Positions 1-7,826 of a stretch of 64,000 bases of DNA are shown piece after piece (the first letter of the stretch is position 1; each line of letters starts with the position of its first letter). Source of the DNA: UBA4802 sp964509195. GTDB lineage: Bacteria; Spirochaetota; UBA4802; UB4802. The stretch covers positions 62,001-126,000 of the forward strand of contig CAZDWJ010000005.1 of assembly GCA_964509195.1 (NCBI GenBank), in the 5' to 3' direction. Made by a program: the position numbers and the translations under genes. Below the pieces are notes generated by a model that was given only the letters and a program-made list of their open reading frames with translations, was not told where the DNA came from and did no database searches.

Positions 1-1052
1 GTGCCTGTGATACCAACAAGTAGAGCTGTAAGCAACAACCCACACGCCACACCCAAAAAACCCAGACTGCAGGCTTCAAAGATCACAATTCCTGCAATCC
101 ATGCAGGTGAAGTACCAATTGATTTCATAATGCCAATTTCGCGGTAGCGCTCCATGATTGCCATAACCATTGTGTTTGCAATGGTAAATATAATTGATAT
201 GAATATGATTGCTAAGAATACATACATCATGGTGTCAAAAAGCTTAATAGCCTGCACAATATTTGGTGCCATCTGTTTCCAGGTGAGTACTTCAAGGTCA
301 GGCACATTCATGGACGTAATTGATAAAGCTACACTGTCAGCGTAATTTTTATCATCACAGCGTACAATTATTTCGGAAATTGCATTTCCCAATCCTGTTA
401 TCTGCTGTGCTTTTCGTATACCGATGTACACCACATATTTATCAAAGCTTTTAATGGGCGACTGATACAACCCCCTGACAATACATGCGTGGGCGCCAAG
501 CACACCACCAATATCCTGCAACATCAGCACACACTTATCGCCAATACCAATTCCCAGTTTTTGTGCCAGCGACCGCGAGATGAGTATTTCATTGTTAAAG
601 CTATCGCCAATAAATCTGCTTTCATCCTTTCCAACATATTCAAAAATATTCGACACACATTTTTCTTTTTTAGGTTCAATACCCATAACCAGCACACCCT
701 GACTGCTTCGGCTTGACTGCACCATAGCCTCAAATTTAACTCTCTGTGAAACACACACCACACCAGGAATGCTTTTTATTTTGTCAATATTTTGACTTGG
801 GATAAAAGAAAGCATAAGGCTCATATCGTTGAAAAAACCTTTTTTGTGTACTGCAACGTGCCCTAATGAAGTATTGATGGTATTCTCAAGCATTTGTCTG
901 TTAAAGCCGTTCATAATAGCCATAGAAAACATCATCACTACAAGCCCCACAACAATGGATGAGGCAACAATAGCTGAGCGTCGCTTATTGCGGAACACAT
1001 TGCGCCAGCCAATCACTACAATGGTTTTTATACTCTGAATGTTACTCCTCAT
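1..1052 (-). CDS. FtsX-like ABC transporter permease (3' end cut by window edge)
   Basis: This minus-strand frame is open from an ATG at 1052 to the left edge, giving about 350 codons. It starts MRSNIQSIKTIVVIGWRNVF, then a first membrane segment (VVGLVVMMFSMAIMNGF), a long extracytoplasmic MacB-type region, and FtsX membrane helices containing the family signature AIMERYREIGIMKSIG. It should be an inner-membrane permease subunit of the LolCE/MacB kind. The start lies 14 bases below the stop of the related permease at 1066-2310, with AGGAG just upstream, so the two are cotranscribed and probably form a heterodimer. The ATP-binding subunit is not in the window and may lie to the left. Family is sure; substrate is inferred. 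Confidence 0.88.
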   Translation of the reverse strand, partial: MRSNIQSIKTIVVIGWRNVFRNKRRSAIVASSIVVGLVVMMFSMAIMNGFNRQMLENTINTSLGHVAVHKKGFFNDMSLMLSFIPSQNIDKIKSIPGVVCVSQRVKFEAMVQSSRSSQGVLVMGIEPKKEKCVSNIFEYVGKDESRFIGDSFNNEILISRSLAQKLGIGIGDKCVLMLQDIGGVLGAHACIVRGLYQSPIKSFDKYVVYIGIRKAQQITGLGNAISEIIVRCDDKNYADSVALSITSMNVPDLEVLTWKQMAPNIVQAIKLFDTMMYVFLAIIFISIIFTIANTMVMAIMERYREIGIMKSIGTSPAWIAGIVIFEACSLGFLGVACGLLLTALLVGITG

Positions 1053-1065
1053 ACACTATCTCACA

Positions 1066-2310
1066 TTATATATGCCGTATTGCTTCAACGGGATGAAGCT
1101 TTGCCGCGCGTCGTGCGGGGAAGATACAAAAAAGCAGTGACACTCCCAGCGTTATTAAAGAAGTAGCAATAATATTGGCGATAGTTACTGTGGCAGGGAA
1201 TATGGTTGTGGAAATGCCCCACACTGCAATCTCTTCTGCAAACTTTGAGTAATCAATAGGATGCACTGTAAAATAATGCGAAATACCAACACCCATCGAA
1301 ACACCAAGTACAACCCCCAGTATGGTAATATACGTAGTCTCACTTAGTATCAGTGCAACAATCTGCCCTGGTGTAGTGCCCACTGCTTTCATAATGCCTA
1401 ACTCACGCGTGCGCTCATATACTGACATCTGGATGGTGTTGAGAATGCCAAAGGCTACCACAAGAAACAGCATAAAATCAAACAGATACCCGCTCACATC
1501 ATCCATGACAATAAACTGCACAAGCTCGGGCATTAGCTTTTCCCATCCTAACACTTCTAACTGAGCGGATTTGCCAATCTTTTGGTAAATAGTTTCAACA
1601 ATATCATCAACTGCATCAATTGCCTTAGCACGGATTACAATTGCGTTGACATAGCCCATCATGCTGAATGTTTCATCAGCCTGTTTAAGCGGCATTTGTA
1701 AAAGAAATCTGTCATACTCAGGATTGCCACTTTTGAAAATACCAACGATGGTAAGATGCTCAGCTGCAATTGAACCATCAAAACCCTGCGATATTATTGC
1801 AACCTTATCGCCAACATTAACTTTACAATTATCTGCAAGCGTTACACCTATCACAGCAGCAGTTGTATCACTATCTTGCAAGTAGCGACCTTTTATAATC
1901 GTGGTGTGAAGCTTTGAAACTTTTTTCTCCTGTGATGGTTCAACACCCTGAATCATCACACCCTTTGTGATTGCACCTTTTGCAATTAGTGCATCACACA
2001 TAATGCGTGGAGAATATGCACTGATGTGGGGAACATCTTGTAATAGTGTTTTTAGTTGTTCATCTATCTCAAATGCGTAGTCTATGGTTTTGTTTTCCCA
2101 GTAGCCTTTTTGGTGTATATGGATGTGCCCCATCACAAGAGCGGTTGCATCCTCAATCATCTGGTCATGACCACCCTTTGCAAATGCGTTAAGCAGAATA
2201 ATCATGGCACAACCCACTACAATTGTCAAAAGCGTAAGTACCGTACGGCGCTTGTTTCGCCACACATTGCGCCAGGCCAGGTTACAAATGATTGTAATAT
2301 CTTTTTTCAT
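1066..2310 (-). CDS. FtsX-like ABC transporter permease (LolC/E or MacB type)
   Basis: The 414-residue protein has an N-terminal cytoplasmic stretch (AWRNVWRNKRRTVLTL), a first helix near residues 25-45, a MacB-like periplasmic domain to about residue 270, and three C-terminal helices of the FtsX domain. The signature MSVYERTRELGIMKAVGTTP is clear. The end, FPARRAAKLHPVEAIRHI, is the classic FtsX terminus (P..AAK.dPveAlR). It overlaps the upstream LolA-like gene by four bases (ATGA), implying translational coupling, and is followed by a second permease. With the LolA-like partner, the operon probably moves lipoproteins or lipid toward the outer membrane. That role is inferred from neighbours. 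Confidence 0.9.
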   Translation of the reverse strand: MKKDITIICNLAWRNVWRNKRRTVLTLLTIVVGCAMIILLNAFAKGGHDQMIEDATALVMGHIHIHQKGYWENKTIDYAFEIDEQLKTLLQDVPHISAYSPRIMCDALIAKGAITKGVMIQGVEPSQEKKVSKLHTTIIKGRYLQDSDTTAAVIGVTLADNCKVNVGDKVAIISQGFDGSIAAEHLTIVGIFKSGNPEYDRFLLQMPLKQADETFSMMGYVNAIVIRAKAIDAVDDIVETIYQKIGKSAQLEVLGWEKLMPELVQFIVMDDVSGYLFDFMLFLVVAFGILNTIQMSVYERTRELGIMKAVGTTPGQIVALILSETTYITILGVVLGVSMGVGISHYFTVHPIDYSKFAEEIAVWGISTTIFPATVTIANIIATSLITLGVSLLFCIFPARRAAKLHPVEAIRHI

Positions 2311-3053
2311 TTTTGCTGAAGATTTTGAAATGAAAATATAGTAGCAGGGATTTCACTGTCAAACTGAATATCTACTATTTCCATTTTAGTATAGCGGTCT
2401 GGTTCAGCAATTGTTTTCATTATGTATACTGTTGGAATTTCTCTGCCACTCATGGTCTTCACATCACTGCAGGTTAATACTTTTGTCATCTTATTGTGTT
2501 CATCATAAAACTCTTCCCTAACGGGCAAAAACTTGCGTGCGTCAACATAGTACACTATCTTTCCCCACACCACCGCAGCTTCAGGTTTTGGAATAAGTAC
2601 AACTTTATAACATTCAACACCATCAATTACCTCTTTTCCTTCAAGCGTGTGGGCATAATCATCAATAAGGCTTGACTGCTTCACAATATCATCATTAGTA
2701 AAATCTGAGCCCATCCATGGCTGCAGCATCATGGACGGCGCAATCTTGATTGTCTGCTGCAGCTTTGGCACATAATGCCACATATTGTTGTTTATCAAAA
2801 GGAAGCGGTTGCCAGCATCCTTTTTTGGTGCAAGAATTTCAGCAAACGACATTCGTTTGGCGCGATTATCATACGATACAAGCTTTAACGTGCGTTCCCA
2901 TCGGCGTGTTTTTATGGTGATAGTTACTGTGGATTGAGACGTGTTGCCCCTGATTGCTTTTTCTGACTTTTCAATGATGTCTTTTGCTGATTGGCTGTAC
3001 CCAAGTGACAAAAACGAAAGTAACACTAAAAACACAACAACGTAACGTTTCAT
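2307..3053 (-). CDS. LolA-like outer membrane lipoprotein-sorting protein
   Basis: I place the start at the ATG at 3053 (MKRYVVVFLVLLSFLSLGYS), because a typical signal peptide begins there; an in-frame upstream ATG at 3086 would add eleven non-signal residues. The mature protein (about 230 residues) resembles the outer-membrane lipoprotein-sorting family found beside FtsX permeases. Conserved blocks include DAGNRFLLINNNMWHYVPKL, MMLQPWMGSDFTNDD and DARKFLPVREEFYD. The fold is expected to be a LolA/LolB-like half barrel that carries a lipid moiety in the periplasm. It is the first gene of a three-gene operon with both permeases and overlaps the next gene by four bases. Confidence 0.85.
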   Translation of the reverse strand: MKRYVVVFLVLLSFLSLGYSQSAKDIIEKSEKAIRGNTSQSTVTITIKTRRWERTLKLVSYDNRAKRMSFAEILAPKKDAGNRFLLINNNMWHYVPKLQQTIKIAPSMMLQPWMGSDFTNDDIVKQSSLIDDYAHTLEGKEVIDGVECYKVVLIPKPEAAVVWGKIVYYVDARKFLPVREEFYDEHNKMTKVLTCSDVKTMSGREIPTVYIMKTIAEPDRYTKMEIVDIQFDSEIPATIFSFQNLQQK

Positions 3054-3089
3054 TGTAATAACCTTTTTATTTGGATAAACATACACTAT

Positions 3090-3117
3090 ATAATACAGTA
3101 ATGCGTAACGTTGTAAA
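3090..3117 (-). promoter_or_regulatory. candidate sigma70 promoter of the LolA/FtsX operon
   Basis: On the minus strand, TTTACA (3117-3112) and TATTAT (3095-3090) are separated by 16 bases; each matches the sigma70 consensus at five of six positions. Transcription would begin about 30 bases before the ATG at 3053. Prediction from sequence only. Confidence 0.45.
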
Positions 3118-3690
3118 TAATATCAAGCATTAAAATGCAGGGATATTTTTAGTTACTAATTTTGCGTAAATTATGTCCTGTCTTACTTTAATTGAGATAT
3201 AAAAAATTGTAATTGTAAAATTACATTACTATTCATTACTAAATACAGATTTAGGAACAAAATGTGGAATAACATATTCCCATGCCTTCCACAGCAGTTG
3301 GCGTATACCTTTTATTGATCTTAAATGAGTTCTAAACAATAATTTGTGAAATTAAATTGACATTATTATAAATTTATATTTTTCATACCTTTATACAATA
3401 CATTTATGTTATAAAGAAAGATGTTATTCGGTATATTTAATAATAGTATTGTATACGCCATTGCCGTTTCAGGCAGCAAGCGAATACGCTATTCAATAGT
3501 ACGCTCTTAAAGCATGGTTCAGGAATAAAATTGTAGTTTTTAGTAAAAAAAATTTTATGGCATACGTTGGTCCGATGATGGCATCACCACACTTTTATTT
3601 GGTGAAGGATTACCTTATGGCCATCATCATTATAACCAATACATTTAAAAACAGCACAGGGCTTTGATAAAGTACTGGGAGCATTTAACT
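3118..3690. other. AT-rich intergenic region, no gene recognised
   Basis: This stretch between divergent transcription units has stops in all frames and no RNA gene, repeat array or convincing protein remnant that I can see. A TTGACA at 3357 has no well-spaced -10 element. Confidence 0.5.
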
Positions 3691-3739
3691 TACTTATAAT
3701 GTCTTTTTCAAAATATTAGCACATTACACATTATAAGTA
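3691..3739. repeat. 12-bp perfect inverted repeat ahead of the coiled-coil membrane protein gene
   Basis: TACTTATAATGT at 3691-3702 is exactly complementary to ACATTATAAGTA at 3728-3739, with a 25-base spacer. The right arm ends seven bases before the ATG at 3747 and occupies the place of a ribosome binding site; the left arm contains TATAAT. It could be an operator for a dimeric regulator or a hairpin that hides the translation start. No Shine-Dalgarno sequence is visible for the downstream gene, which favours a regulatory role. Confidence 0.6.
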
Positions 3740-3746
3740 GCAAAAA

Positions 3747-5174
3747 ATGAAGAAAGGAAATGGTAAACTTTTTACTATTGTGAATTCCATAGCTATTATT
3801 GTTATCCCCTTACTTTTACTTGTAACCATCATTTATGAATTACTGACAACACCGCTGCTTTATTCAACAATTCTTAAACGCATAGATCTTGTAAGTACGT
3901 TTGTTAAAGCAAAAAATCTTGAAATAACGCAATCCATTCAGAAAGAAATTGATAATAAAATAGGCCTGGCATCATACGTACTTCAATATCAGGCAATTAA
4001 AAAACAATATGAAGAAGCCAAAAATTTGTATGATATAATCAATCAAACGAAGGAATATGAAAAGCTGCAAAAGCAATATGATGAAATAAAGAGCATGTCG
4101 TACGATGATGTAAAACAATTATTTCCCAACAAAGAATCTTTTGAAAATAATAAGGACGCTGAACTGCATAAAATAAAACAGCAGATTAAATCCATTGAAC
4201 AGTATCGTAAAGATCACAAAGGTGATATAGAAGCTGCAAAGAAAAAGCTTGAAGACATGGAAGATGCATTTGAAGATGCTCAGGATGAATACAACGAAAA
4301 GCAGGAAGAAGCAAATAAAATTATACAAAAACATCGCAATAGATTTGCTGCTCAGCTTAATGATGATTTGCAACTTATAGAGCCTGCCGTCAAAGTGATA
4401 ATAAATGAAAAACTGATTGATGGTAATATTATACCGCTTATAAAAAAATATATTAATTTCTTAACATCGTATGATACAATCAAGTCCGAATACATTCTGG
4501 AATTAACCAACACCAGTAATTCACTGTATACCAAAAAAGTTTCACAAATTCTTTTGCCTGATATCACCATAAGCCTGTGGACAGAAGAAAATGGTGTTAA
4601 AAAACATATCCTGAGTGATATACTTGCAGAAAAAGTCAAAAATACTCTAGGCCTGAAAAATAGGGCTTTTTTAATCTCGGTATTTACATTTGCTGATTCT
4701 TCAATTGCGGAATTGTTAGCTAGCAGCTATCTTAAAAAATACGGTGTGTGGTTTAATAACGGTACTATATATAAACACAATATTGTACTGTTAGGTAATG
4801 TCGCAGACTTAATAATAACTATCATTCAAATTTTTTCATTTGGCAAATACCTTATGTACATCACAGTCTTTGTTTTAGTAGTATACATACTCTTTATACT
4901 TCTATCATCAGCAGGTAAAAAGGCTAAATTGTTATGGCTTAAACGAATATTAGTATATCCTTCGGGCATATTTCTGTTACTTTGTGTCCCTGGTATACTA
5001 CTTCCACTTTTTGTCATCAACCATTCTCAGTCACTATCGCTTATAACTGCCCAGATATTACGAACAATTGCATTACACACTTCCCTCTGTATCATGATTC
5101 CAATAATGGTGGTATTCCTTATTCTTTTAATAGGTGGACTGATTTTCAGAAAAATGTATATACGCACTCAATGA
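3747..5174 (+). CDS. unrecognised membrane protein with long coiled coil
   Basis: I do not recognise this 475-residue protein. It has one N-terminal hydrophobic helix (about residues 10-30). A highly charged Lys/Glu-rich segment follows (about 68-205) that should form a long coiled coil, then a mixed region. Three strongly hydrophobic helices lie at about 355-388, 400-425 and 440-468. This layout suggests a cell-envelope protein with a large extracytoplasmic or cytoplasmic coiled-coil stalk between membrane anchors. It stands alone, preceded by a 12-bp inverted repeat and without a clear Shine-Dalgarno sequence. Two copies of the dispersed GCGATAG word lie at its 3' end (5034, 5189). Function unknown. 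Confidence 0.75.
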   Translation: MKKGNGKLFTIVNSIAIIVIPLLLLVTIIYELLTTPLLYSTILKRIDLVSTFVKAKNLEITQSIQKEIDNKIGLASYVLQYQAIKKQYEEAKNLYDIINQTKEYEKLQKQYDEIKSMSYDDVKQLFPNKESFENNKDAELHKIKQQIKSIEQYRKDHKGDIEAAKKKLEDMEDAFEDAQDEYNEKQEEANKIIQKHRNRFAAQLNDDLQLIEPAVKVIINEKLIDGNIIPLIKKYINFLTSYDTIKSEYILELTNTSNSLYTKKVSQILLPDITISLWTEENGVKKHILSDILAEKVKNTLGLKNRAFLISVFTFADSSIAELLASSYLKKYGVWFNNGTIYKHNIVLLGNVADLIITIIQIFSFGKYLMYITVFVLVVYILFILLSSAGKKAKLLWLKRILVYPSGIFLLLCVPGILLPLFVINHSQSLSLITAQILRTIALHTSLCIMIPIMVVFLILLIGGLIFRKMYIRTQ

Positions 5175-5267
5175 TTGTTTTACAATAACTATCGCACATA
5201 AACGATTTTAATTATTTTTATAACCATAAGTAAAAAAGTAACACCACAATACAAAAAATTATTTTGC

Positions 5268-5297
5268 TTGACTAATTGTATGGCAAATTAATATAAT
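5268..5297 (+). promoter_or_regulatory. sigma70 promoter of spoVG
   Basis: TTGACT at 5268-5273 and a perfect TATAAT at 5292-5297 are separated by 18 bases. Transcription would start about 30 bases ahead of the spoVG ATG at 5333, which has GGTGGTGA as its ribosome binding site. This is the cleanest promoter in the window. Confidence 0.7.
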
Positions 5298-5332
5298 TTA
5301 CCAAATTAAACATACGGTATGGTGGTGATCAC

Positions 5333-5632
5333 ATGAACGACATTATTACCGAAGTAAGAGTGTTTCCCAAGGACAATCTGGGAAAAACTCTGGGGTTTGC
5401 CAACATCACTTTGTTAGACAGATTTGTAGTAAAGAATTTGCGCATTGTAAAAGGTGACAAGGGTATTTTTATTGGTATGCCGTCCAACAAGCGCAAAAAT
5501 GGTGAGTACATTGACCTGTTCTTTCCCATTACTCAGGAAGCACGGGACATGATCACAAATGCAATTATTGACAAATATAACGAAGTGATGAATACCAGCT
5601 ACTCTGTTGAAAATAAGATTAAAAAAGCTTAG
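5333..5632 (+). CDS. spoVG: SpoVG family regulator
   Basis: The 99-residue product matches SpoVG along its length: ITEVRVFPKDNLGKTLGFAN at the start, then DRFVVKNLRIVKGDKGIFIG, MPSNKRKNGEYIDLFFPIT, and a C-terminal helix (ARDMITNAIIDKYNEVM). SpoVG is a small site-specific DNA- and RNA-binding regulator, first known from sporulation and capsule control in Firmicutes and also present in spirochaetes such as Borrelia, where it binds nucleic acid. The gene is monocistronic, with its own promoter (5268-5297) and terminator (5666-5690). Length and motifs are typical, and nothing seems missing. Targets here cannot be deduced. Confidence 0.97.
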   Translation: MNDIITEVRVFPKDNLGKTLGFANITLLDRFVVKNLRIVKGDKGIFIGMPSNKRKNGEYIDLFFPITQEARDMITNAIIDKYNEVMNTSYSVENKIKKA

Positions 5633-5665
5633 TAAGTAGCCCCCTTCGGAAACCGTGCAAAAAAA

Positions 5666-5690
5666 CCACACCCTGGTGGTGCGGCTTTTT
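5666..5690 (+). terminator. rho-independent terminator of spoVG
   Basis: CCACACC (5666-5672) pairs with GGTGCGG (5678-5684) across a five-base loop, with one A-C mismatch, followed by CTTTTTGTGTTTT. It lies 34 bases after the spoVG stop. Confidence 0.7.
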
Positions 5691-5788
5691 GTGTTTTATC
5701 GTATAAAAAAAATTGCTATTTTTTTAGGCGATAGCTCCTTACATAAACTATTGCTATTTAATAATTTATATCCACAATAGCCGTATCA

Positions 5789-6103
5789 TCAATCCTGCCG
5801 TAAGCGATTGAATACCTGCCGTACAAAATTTGTCATACGAGTTAACACCAGCGTACTGATAATAATATCAAAAAGAACCGGTATTTTTAATCCAGTACCC
5901 CTGAATACATGCAACACATCAACTTTATAGCACAGGAAAAACGCAGCAATCAGTATTATGAGATCCCTGGTAGCTTCAACAGCGCGAGTCATTTTCATAT
6001 CGCGGAACGCAGACATGGAGAAGATAGCCATTACAGCTGCTTCAAGGATTATAGCCATTACAAACAGATTTATTATGTTTTGTATAAGCACATCGCCATT
6101 CAT
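5789..6103 (-). CDS. small multi-pass membrane protein, unrecognised
   Basis: The 104-residue protein has three hydrophobic stretches (about residues 9-28, 46-60 and 72-90) and a basic C-terminus (MTNFVRQVFNRLRQD). The start is well supported: AAAGGAGGTCACC, a near-perfect Shine-Dalgarno sequence, sits just upstream of the ATG. I do not recognise the family. The layout resembles small phosphate-starvation-inducible (PsiE-like) membrane proteins, but the similarity is too weak to assign. It is apparently monocistronic, convergent with spoVG, and a GCGATAGCT word (5728) lies just past its 3' end. Confidence 0.65.
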   Translation of the reverse strand: MNGDVLIQNIINLFVMAIILEAAVMAIFSMSAFRDMKMTRAVEATRDLIILIAAFFLCYKVDVLHVFRGTGLKIPVLFDIIISTLVLTRMTNFVRQVFNRLRQD

Positions 6104-6217
6104 AAGGGGGTGACCTCCTTTTCTTTAGATAAACACCATCCTTTGATACAACACATTAATACTATCTACATACAGTTGTGTATGTCAATAAAAATTTAAT
6201 TTTGGGTGTTTAGCGTA

Positions 6218-6676
6218 TTATGCCCGGGCTTTTTGGAGTAGTTGTGGTGGTGGCCCCCAGTAAAAATGGCAACAGGGTATGCCATCTTCAAGAAAAAATC
6301 CAAAAGTGTATCCGCTATATCGATAGTTATCGGTATTATCATCATTTTCAAGTGCCCCTAAAAAATCTAAAAGATAATTATCAACACAATACGCAATAAC
6401 CCTTGCTAAAGACATTTTACAAACCTTCCGCACATCCATCAAAAACTCATACTCATGCTCATATAGAAATAAATGAACACGTTTCCATGTGTTCTGATAC
6501 CGTGGTCTATACATTAAACGCGTATACCCTTTTACCGGTATCGTTTTATGCGATATGACATAATTTATCAAATATACAATAAAAGTATGAAGCGATAGCT
6601 TATTACGTTTTGCATGCATTCTAAGCACATCCAGGTGATTGTACGAAATACACGTAGTGGTTTCTATATTCATCAT
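6218..6676 (-). CDS. hypothetical protein with duplicated ribbon-helix-helix-like helices
   Basis: I place the start at 6676 (MMNIETTTC), directly behind a G-rich ribosome binding site; a longer frame to 6757 exists but lacks one. The product is about 152 residues. Two segments look like diverged copies of one unit: KLSLHTFIVYLINYVI and KMSLARVIAYCVDNYLL, each preceded by basic residues. That spacing is reminiscent of the helix pair in ribbon-helix-helix DNA-binding proteins, and the overall pattern weakly recalls the Leptospira DUF1564 group. The protein ends in an aromatic, proline-rich tail (FYWGPPPQLLQKARA). A DNA-binding role is inferred from pattern only. Confidence 0.6.
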   Translation of the reverse strand: MMNIETTTCISYNHLDVLRMHAKRNKLSLHTFIVYLINYVISHKTIPVKGYTRLMYRPRYQNTWKRVHLFLYEHEYEFLMDVRKVCKMSLARVIAYCVDNYLLDFLGALENDDNTDNYRYSGYTFGFFLEDGIPCCHFYWGPPPQLLQKARA

Positions 6677-6795
6677 ACCCCCCCAAAGTATTTTTTTCTT
6701 TAAGTATACATTACATCCTTTTTTTGCAAGTAAATTTCTATTGTAACAAAAATACAAGACACAACTTCCAATATGGTACAGGCTACATAAAAATA

Positions 6796-6825
6796 TTGAC
6801 GGTATACTATAGATTTTAGTATGGT
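6796..6825 (+). promoter_or_regulatory. weak sigma70-like promoter candidate
   Basis: TTGACG (6796-6801) and TATGGT (6820-6825) are separated by 18 bases, about 180 bases upstream of the lipoprotein gene. A second TATAAT at 6884-6889 lies between two ATGCAT palindromes but lacks a well-placed -35. Either could drive the lipoprotein-STAS pair. Confidence 0.25.
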
Positions 6826-7005
6826 GATATTATATGGTTCATTATTTGCTGTGCAGATCTGTGTTGAGCATCAATGCATTCTTTATAATAATGCATAGTG
6901 AGACTTTCACAAGCATGCAGCAGTATACCTTTAAATGTACTATTACATTTTATTTGTAAATGTTAAGACAATTACAACCGATATTATAACAACGGAGTAT
7001 TTACA

Positions 7006-7524
7006 ATGAAAAATACTATTGCACTATTGGTATGCATATTAGCGATAGCAACAGCTGTCTCTTGCGGGAGTGAATCTTCAAGTTCGTCAAGCAGTGCCTT
7101 CAAGATACAACCTGGAGATGTAACCACCCTTACACCTAATTTAACGGGGAAAGGAACTAAATTTAATGTTACTTTTGATTCCAATACATACAACCCCTCC
7201 ACCAATGATGATTATGCTATTATACTATCAAATGTAAATAACACGGGAAATGTGGGAATAGCTTTTGGAACAAACCCAAAAAGTAACAGGAGTTTTAAAG
7301 TTTTTATCTATTATTCAGGAGAAATTTCTAGTGGTCTCAAGAGTGGTACTGTGACTGTAATTGAAAACGGAGATAGATATTCTAATGATTCTGCAACTAT
7401 TAATATTAAAAGCATTGAGGGTCCAGATAATAATTGTTATACTATCACTATAGAAGATACTATAGTCATAGGTTCTAAAAATCTAAAATTTAATGATTCA
7501 TTAAAAGCATACTGTGTACAATAG
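7006..7524 (+). CDS. putative lipoprotein, function unknown
   Basis: The 172-residue product begins with a lipoprotein signal peptide: a short basic start, a hydrophobic core (IALLVCILAIATA) and AVSC as a relaxed, spirochaete-style lipobox with Cys20. A run of serines follows (SESSSSSSS), a common flexible tether. The rest is Thr/Asn-rich and predicted beta-strand-rich, like a small surface lipoprotein. The start has GGAG about ten bases upstream. The next gene (STAS protein) begins only six bases after its stop, so they may be cotranscribed, though their functions look unrelated. No family recognised. Confidence 0.75.
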   Translation: MKNTIALLVCILAIATAVSCGSESSSSSSSAFKIQPGDVTTLTPNLTGKGTKFNVTFDSNTYNPSTNDDYAIILSNVNNTGNVGIAFGTNPKSNRSFKVFIYYSGEISSGLKSGTVTVIENGDRYSNDSATINIKSIEGPDNNCYTITIEDTIVIGSKNLKFNDSLKAYCVQ

Positions 7525-7530
7525 ATCTTT

Positions 7531-7821
7531 ATGGTAACTGTAGAAAACAACACCATCACACTCCTCTGTGAAAAAGCCACTACTGACGATAAATTGGAAG
7601 TTGAATATGCCGTTGAGCGCTTGTTGCGTGAAGGTGCTACCGTTATATATTTTGACTTATCTAAGACTATTTACCTGCCATCCACGTTAATGGGCTACCT
7701 CATGTGGAAAAAGCAAGAATTACAACGAAAAGGGAAAGATATTCAAATTATTGCACTTAGCGCTTCACTCCGTAAAGTGTTTGAAGAAACGCGTCTTATT
7801 GATTTTTTTGGTATCAAGTAA
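7531..7821 (+). CDS. STAS-domain protein (anti-sigma-factor antagonist type)
   Basis: The whole 96-residue protein is a STAS domain. An N-terminal beta hairpin (VTVENNTITLLC) leads to a helix, the strand ATVIYFDLSKTIYLPS, and then STLMGYLMWKKQELQRKGKD. The closing block is ASLRKVFEETRLIDFFGIK. Ser51 in YLPSTLMG sits where the kinase-phosphorylated serine lies in SpoIIAA/RsbV proteins. It probably acts as a phosphorylation-switched partner of an RsbW-like kinase; a candidate with a HATPase domain is encoded at 49985-50914. The start has no clear Shine-Dalgarno sequence, and translation may be coupled to the lipoprotein gene six bases upstream. Confidence 0.8.
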   Translation: MVTVENNTITLLCEKATTDDKLEVEYAVERLLREGATVIYFDLSKTIYLPSTLMGYLMWKKQELQRKGKDIQIIALSASLRKVFEETRLIDFFGIK

Positions 7822-7826
7822 ACCCG

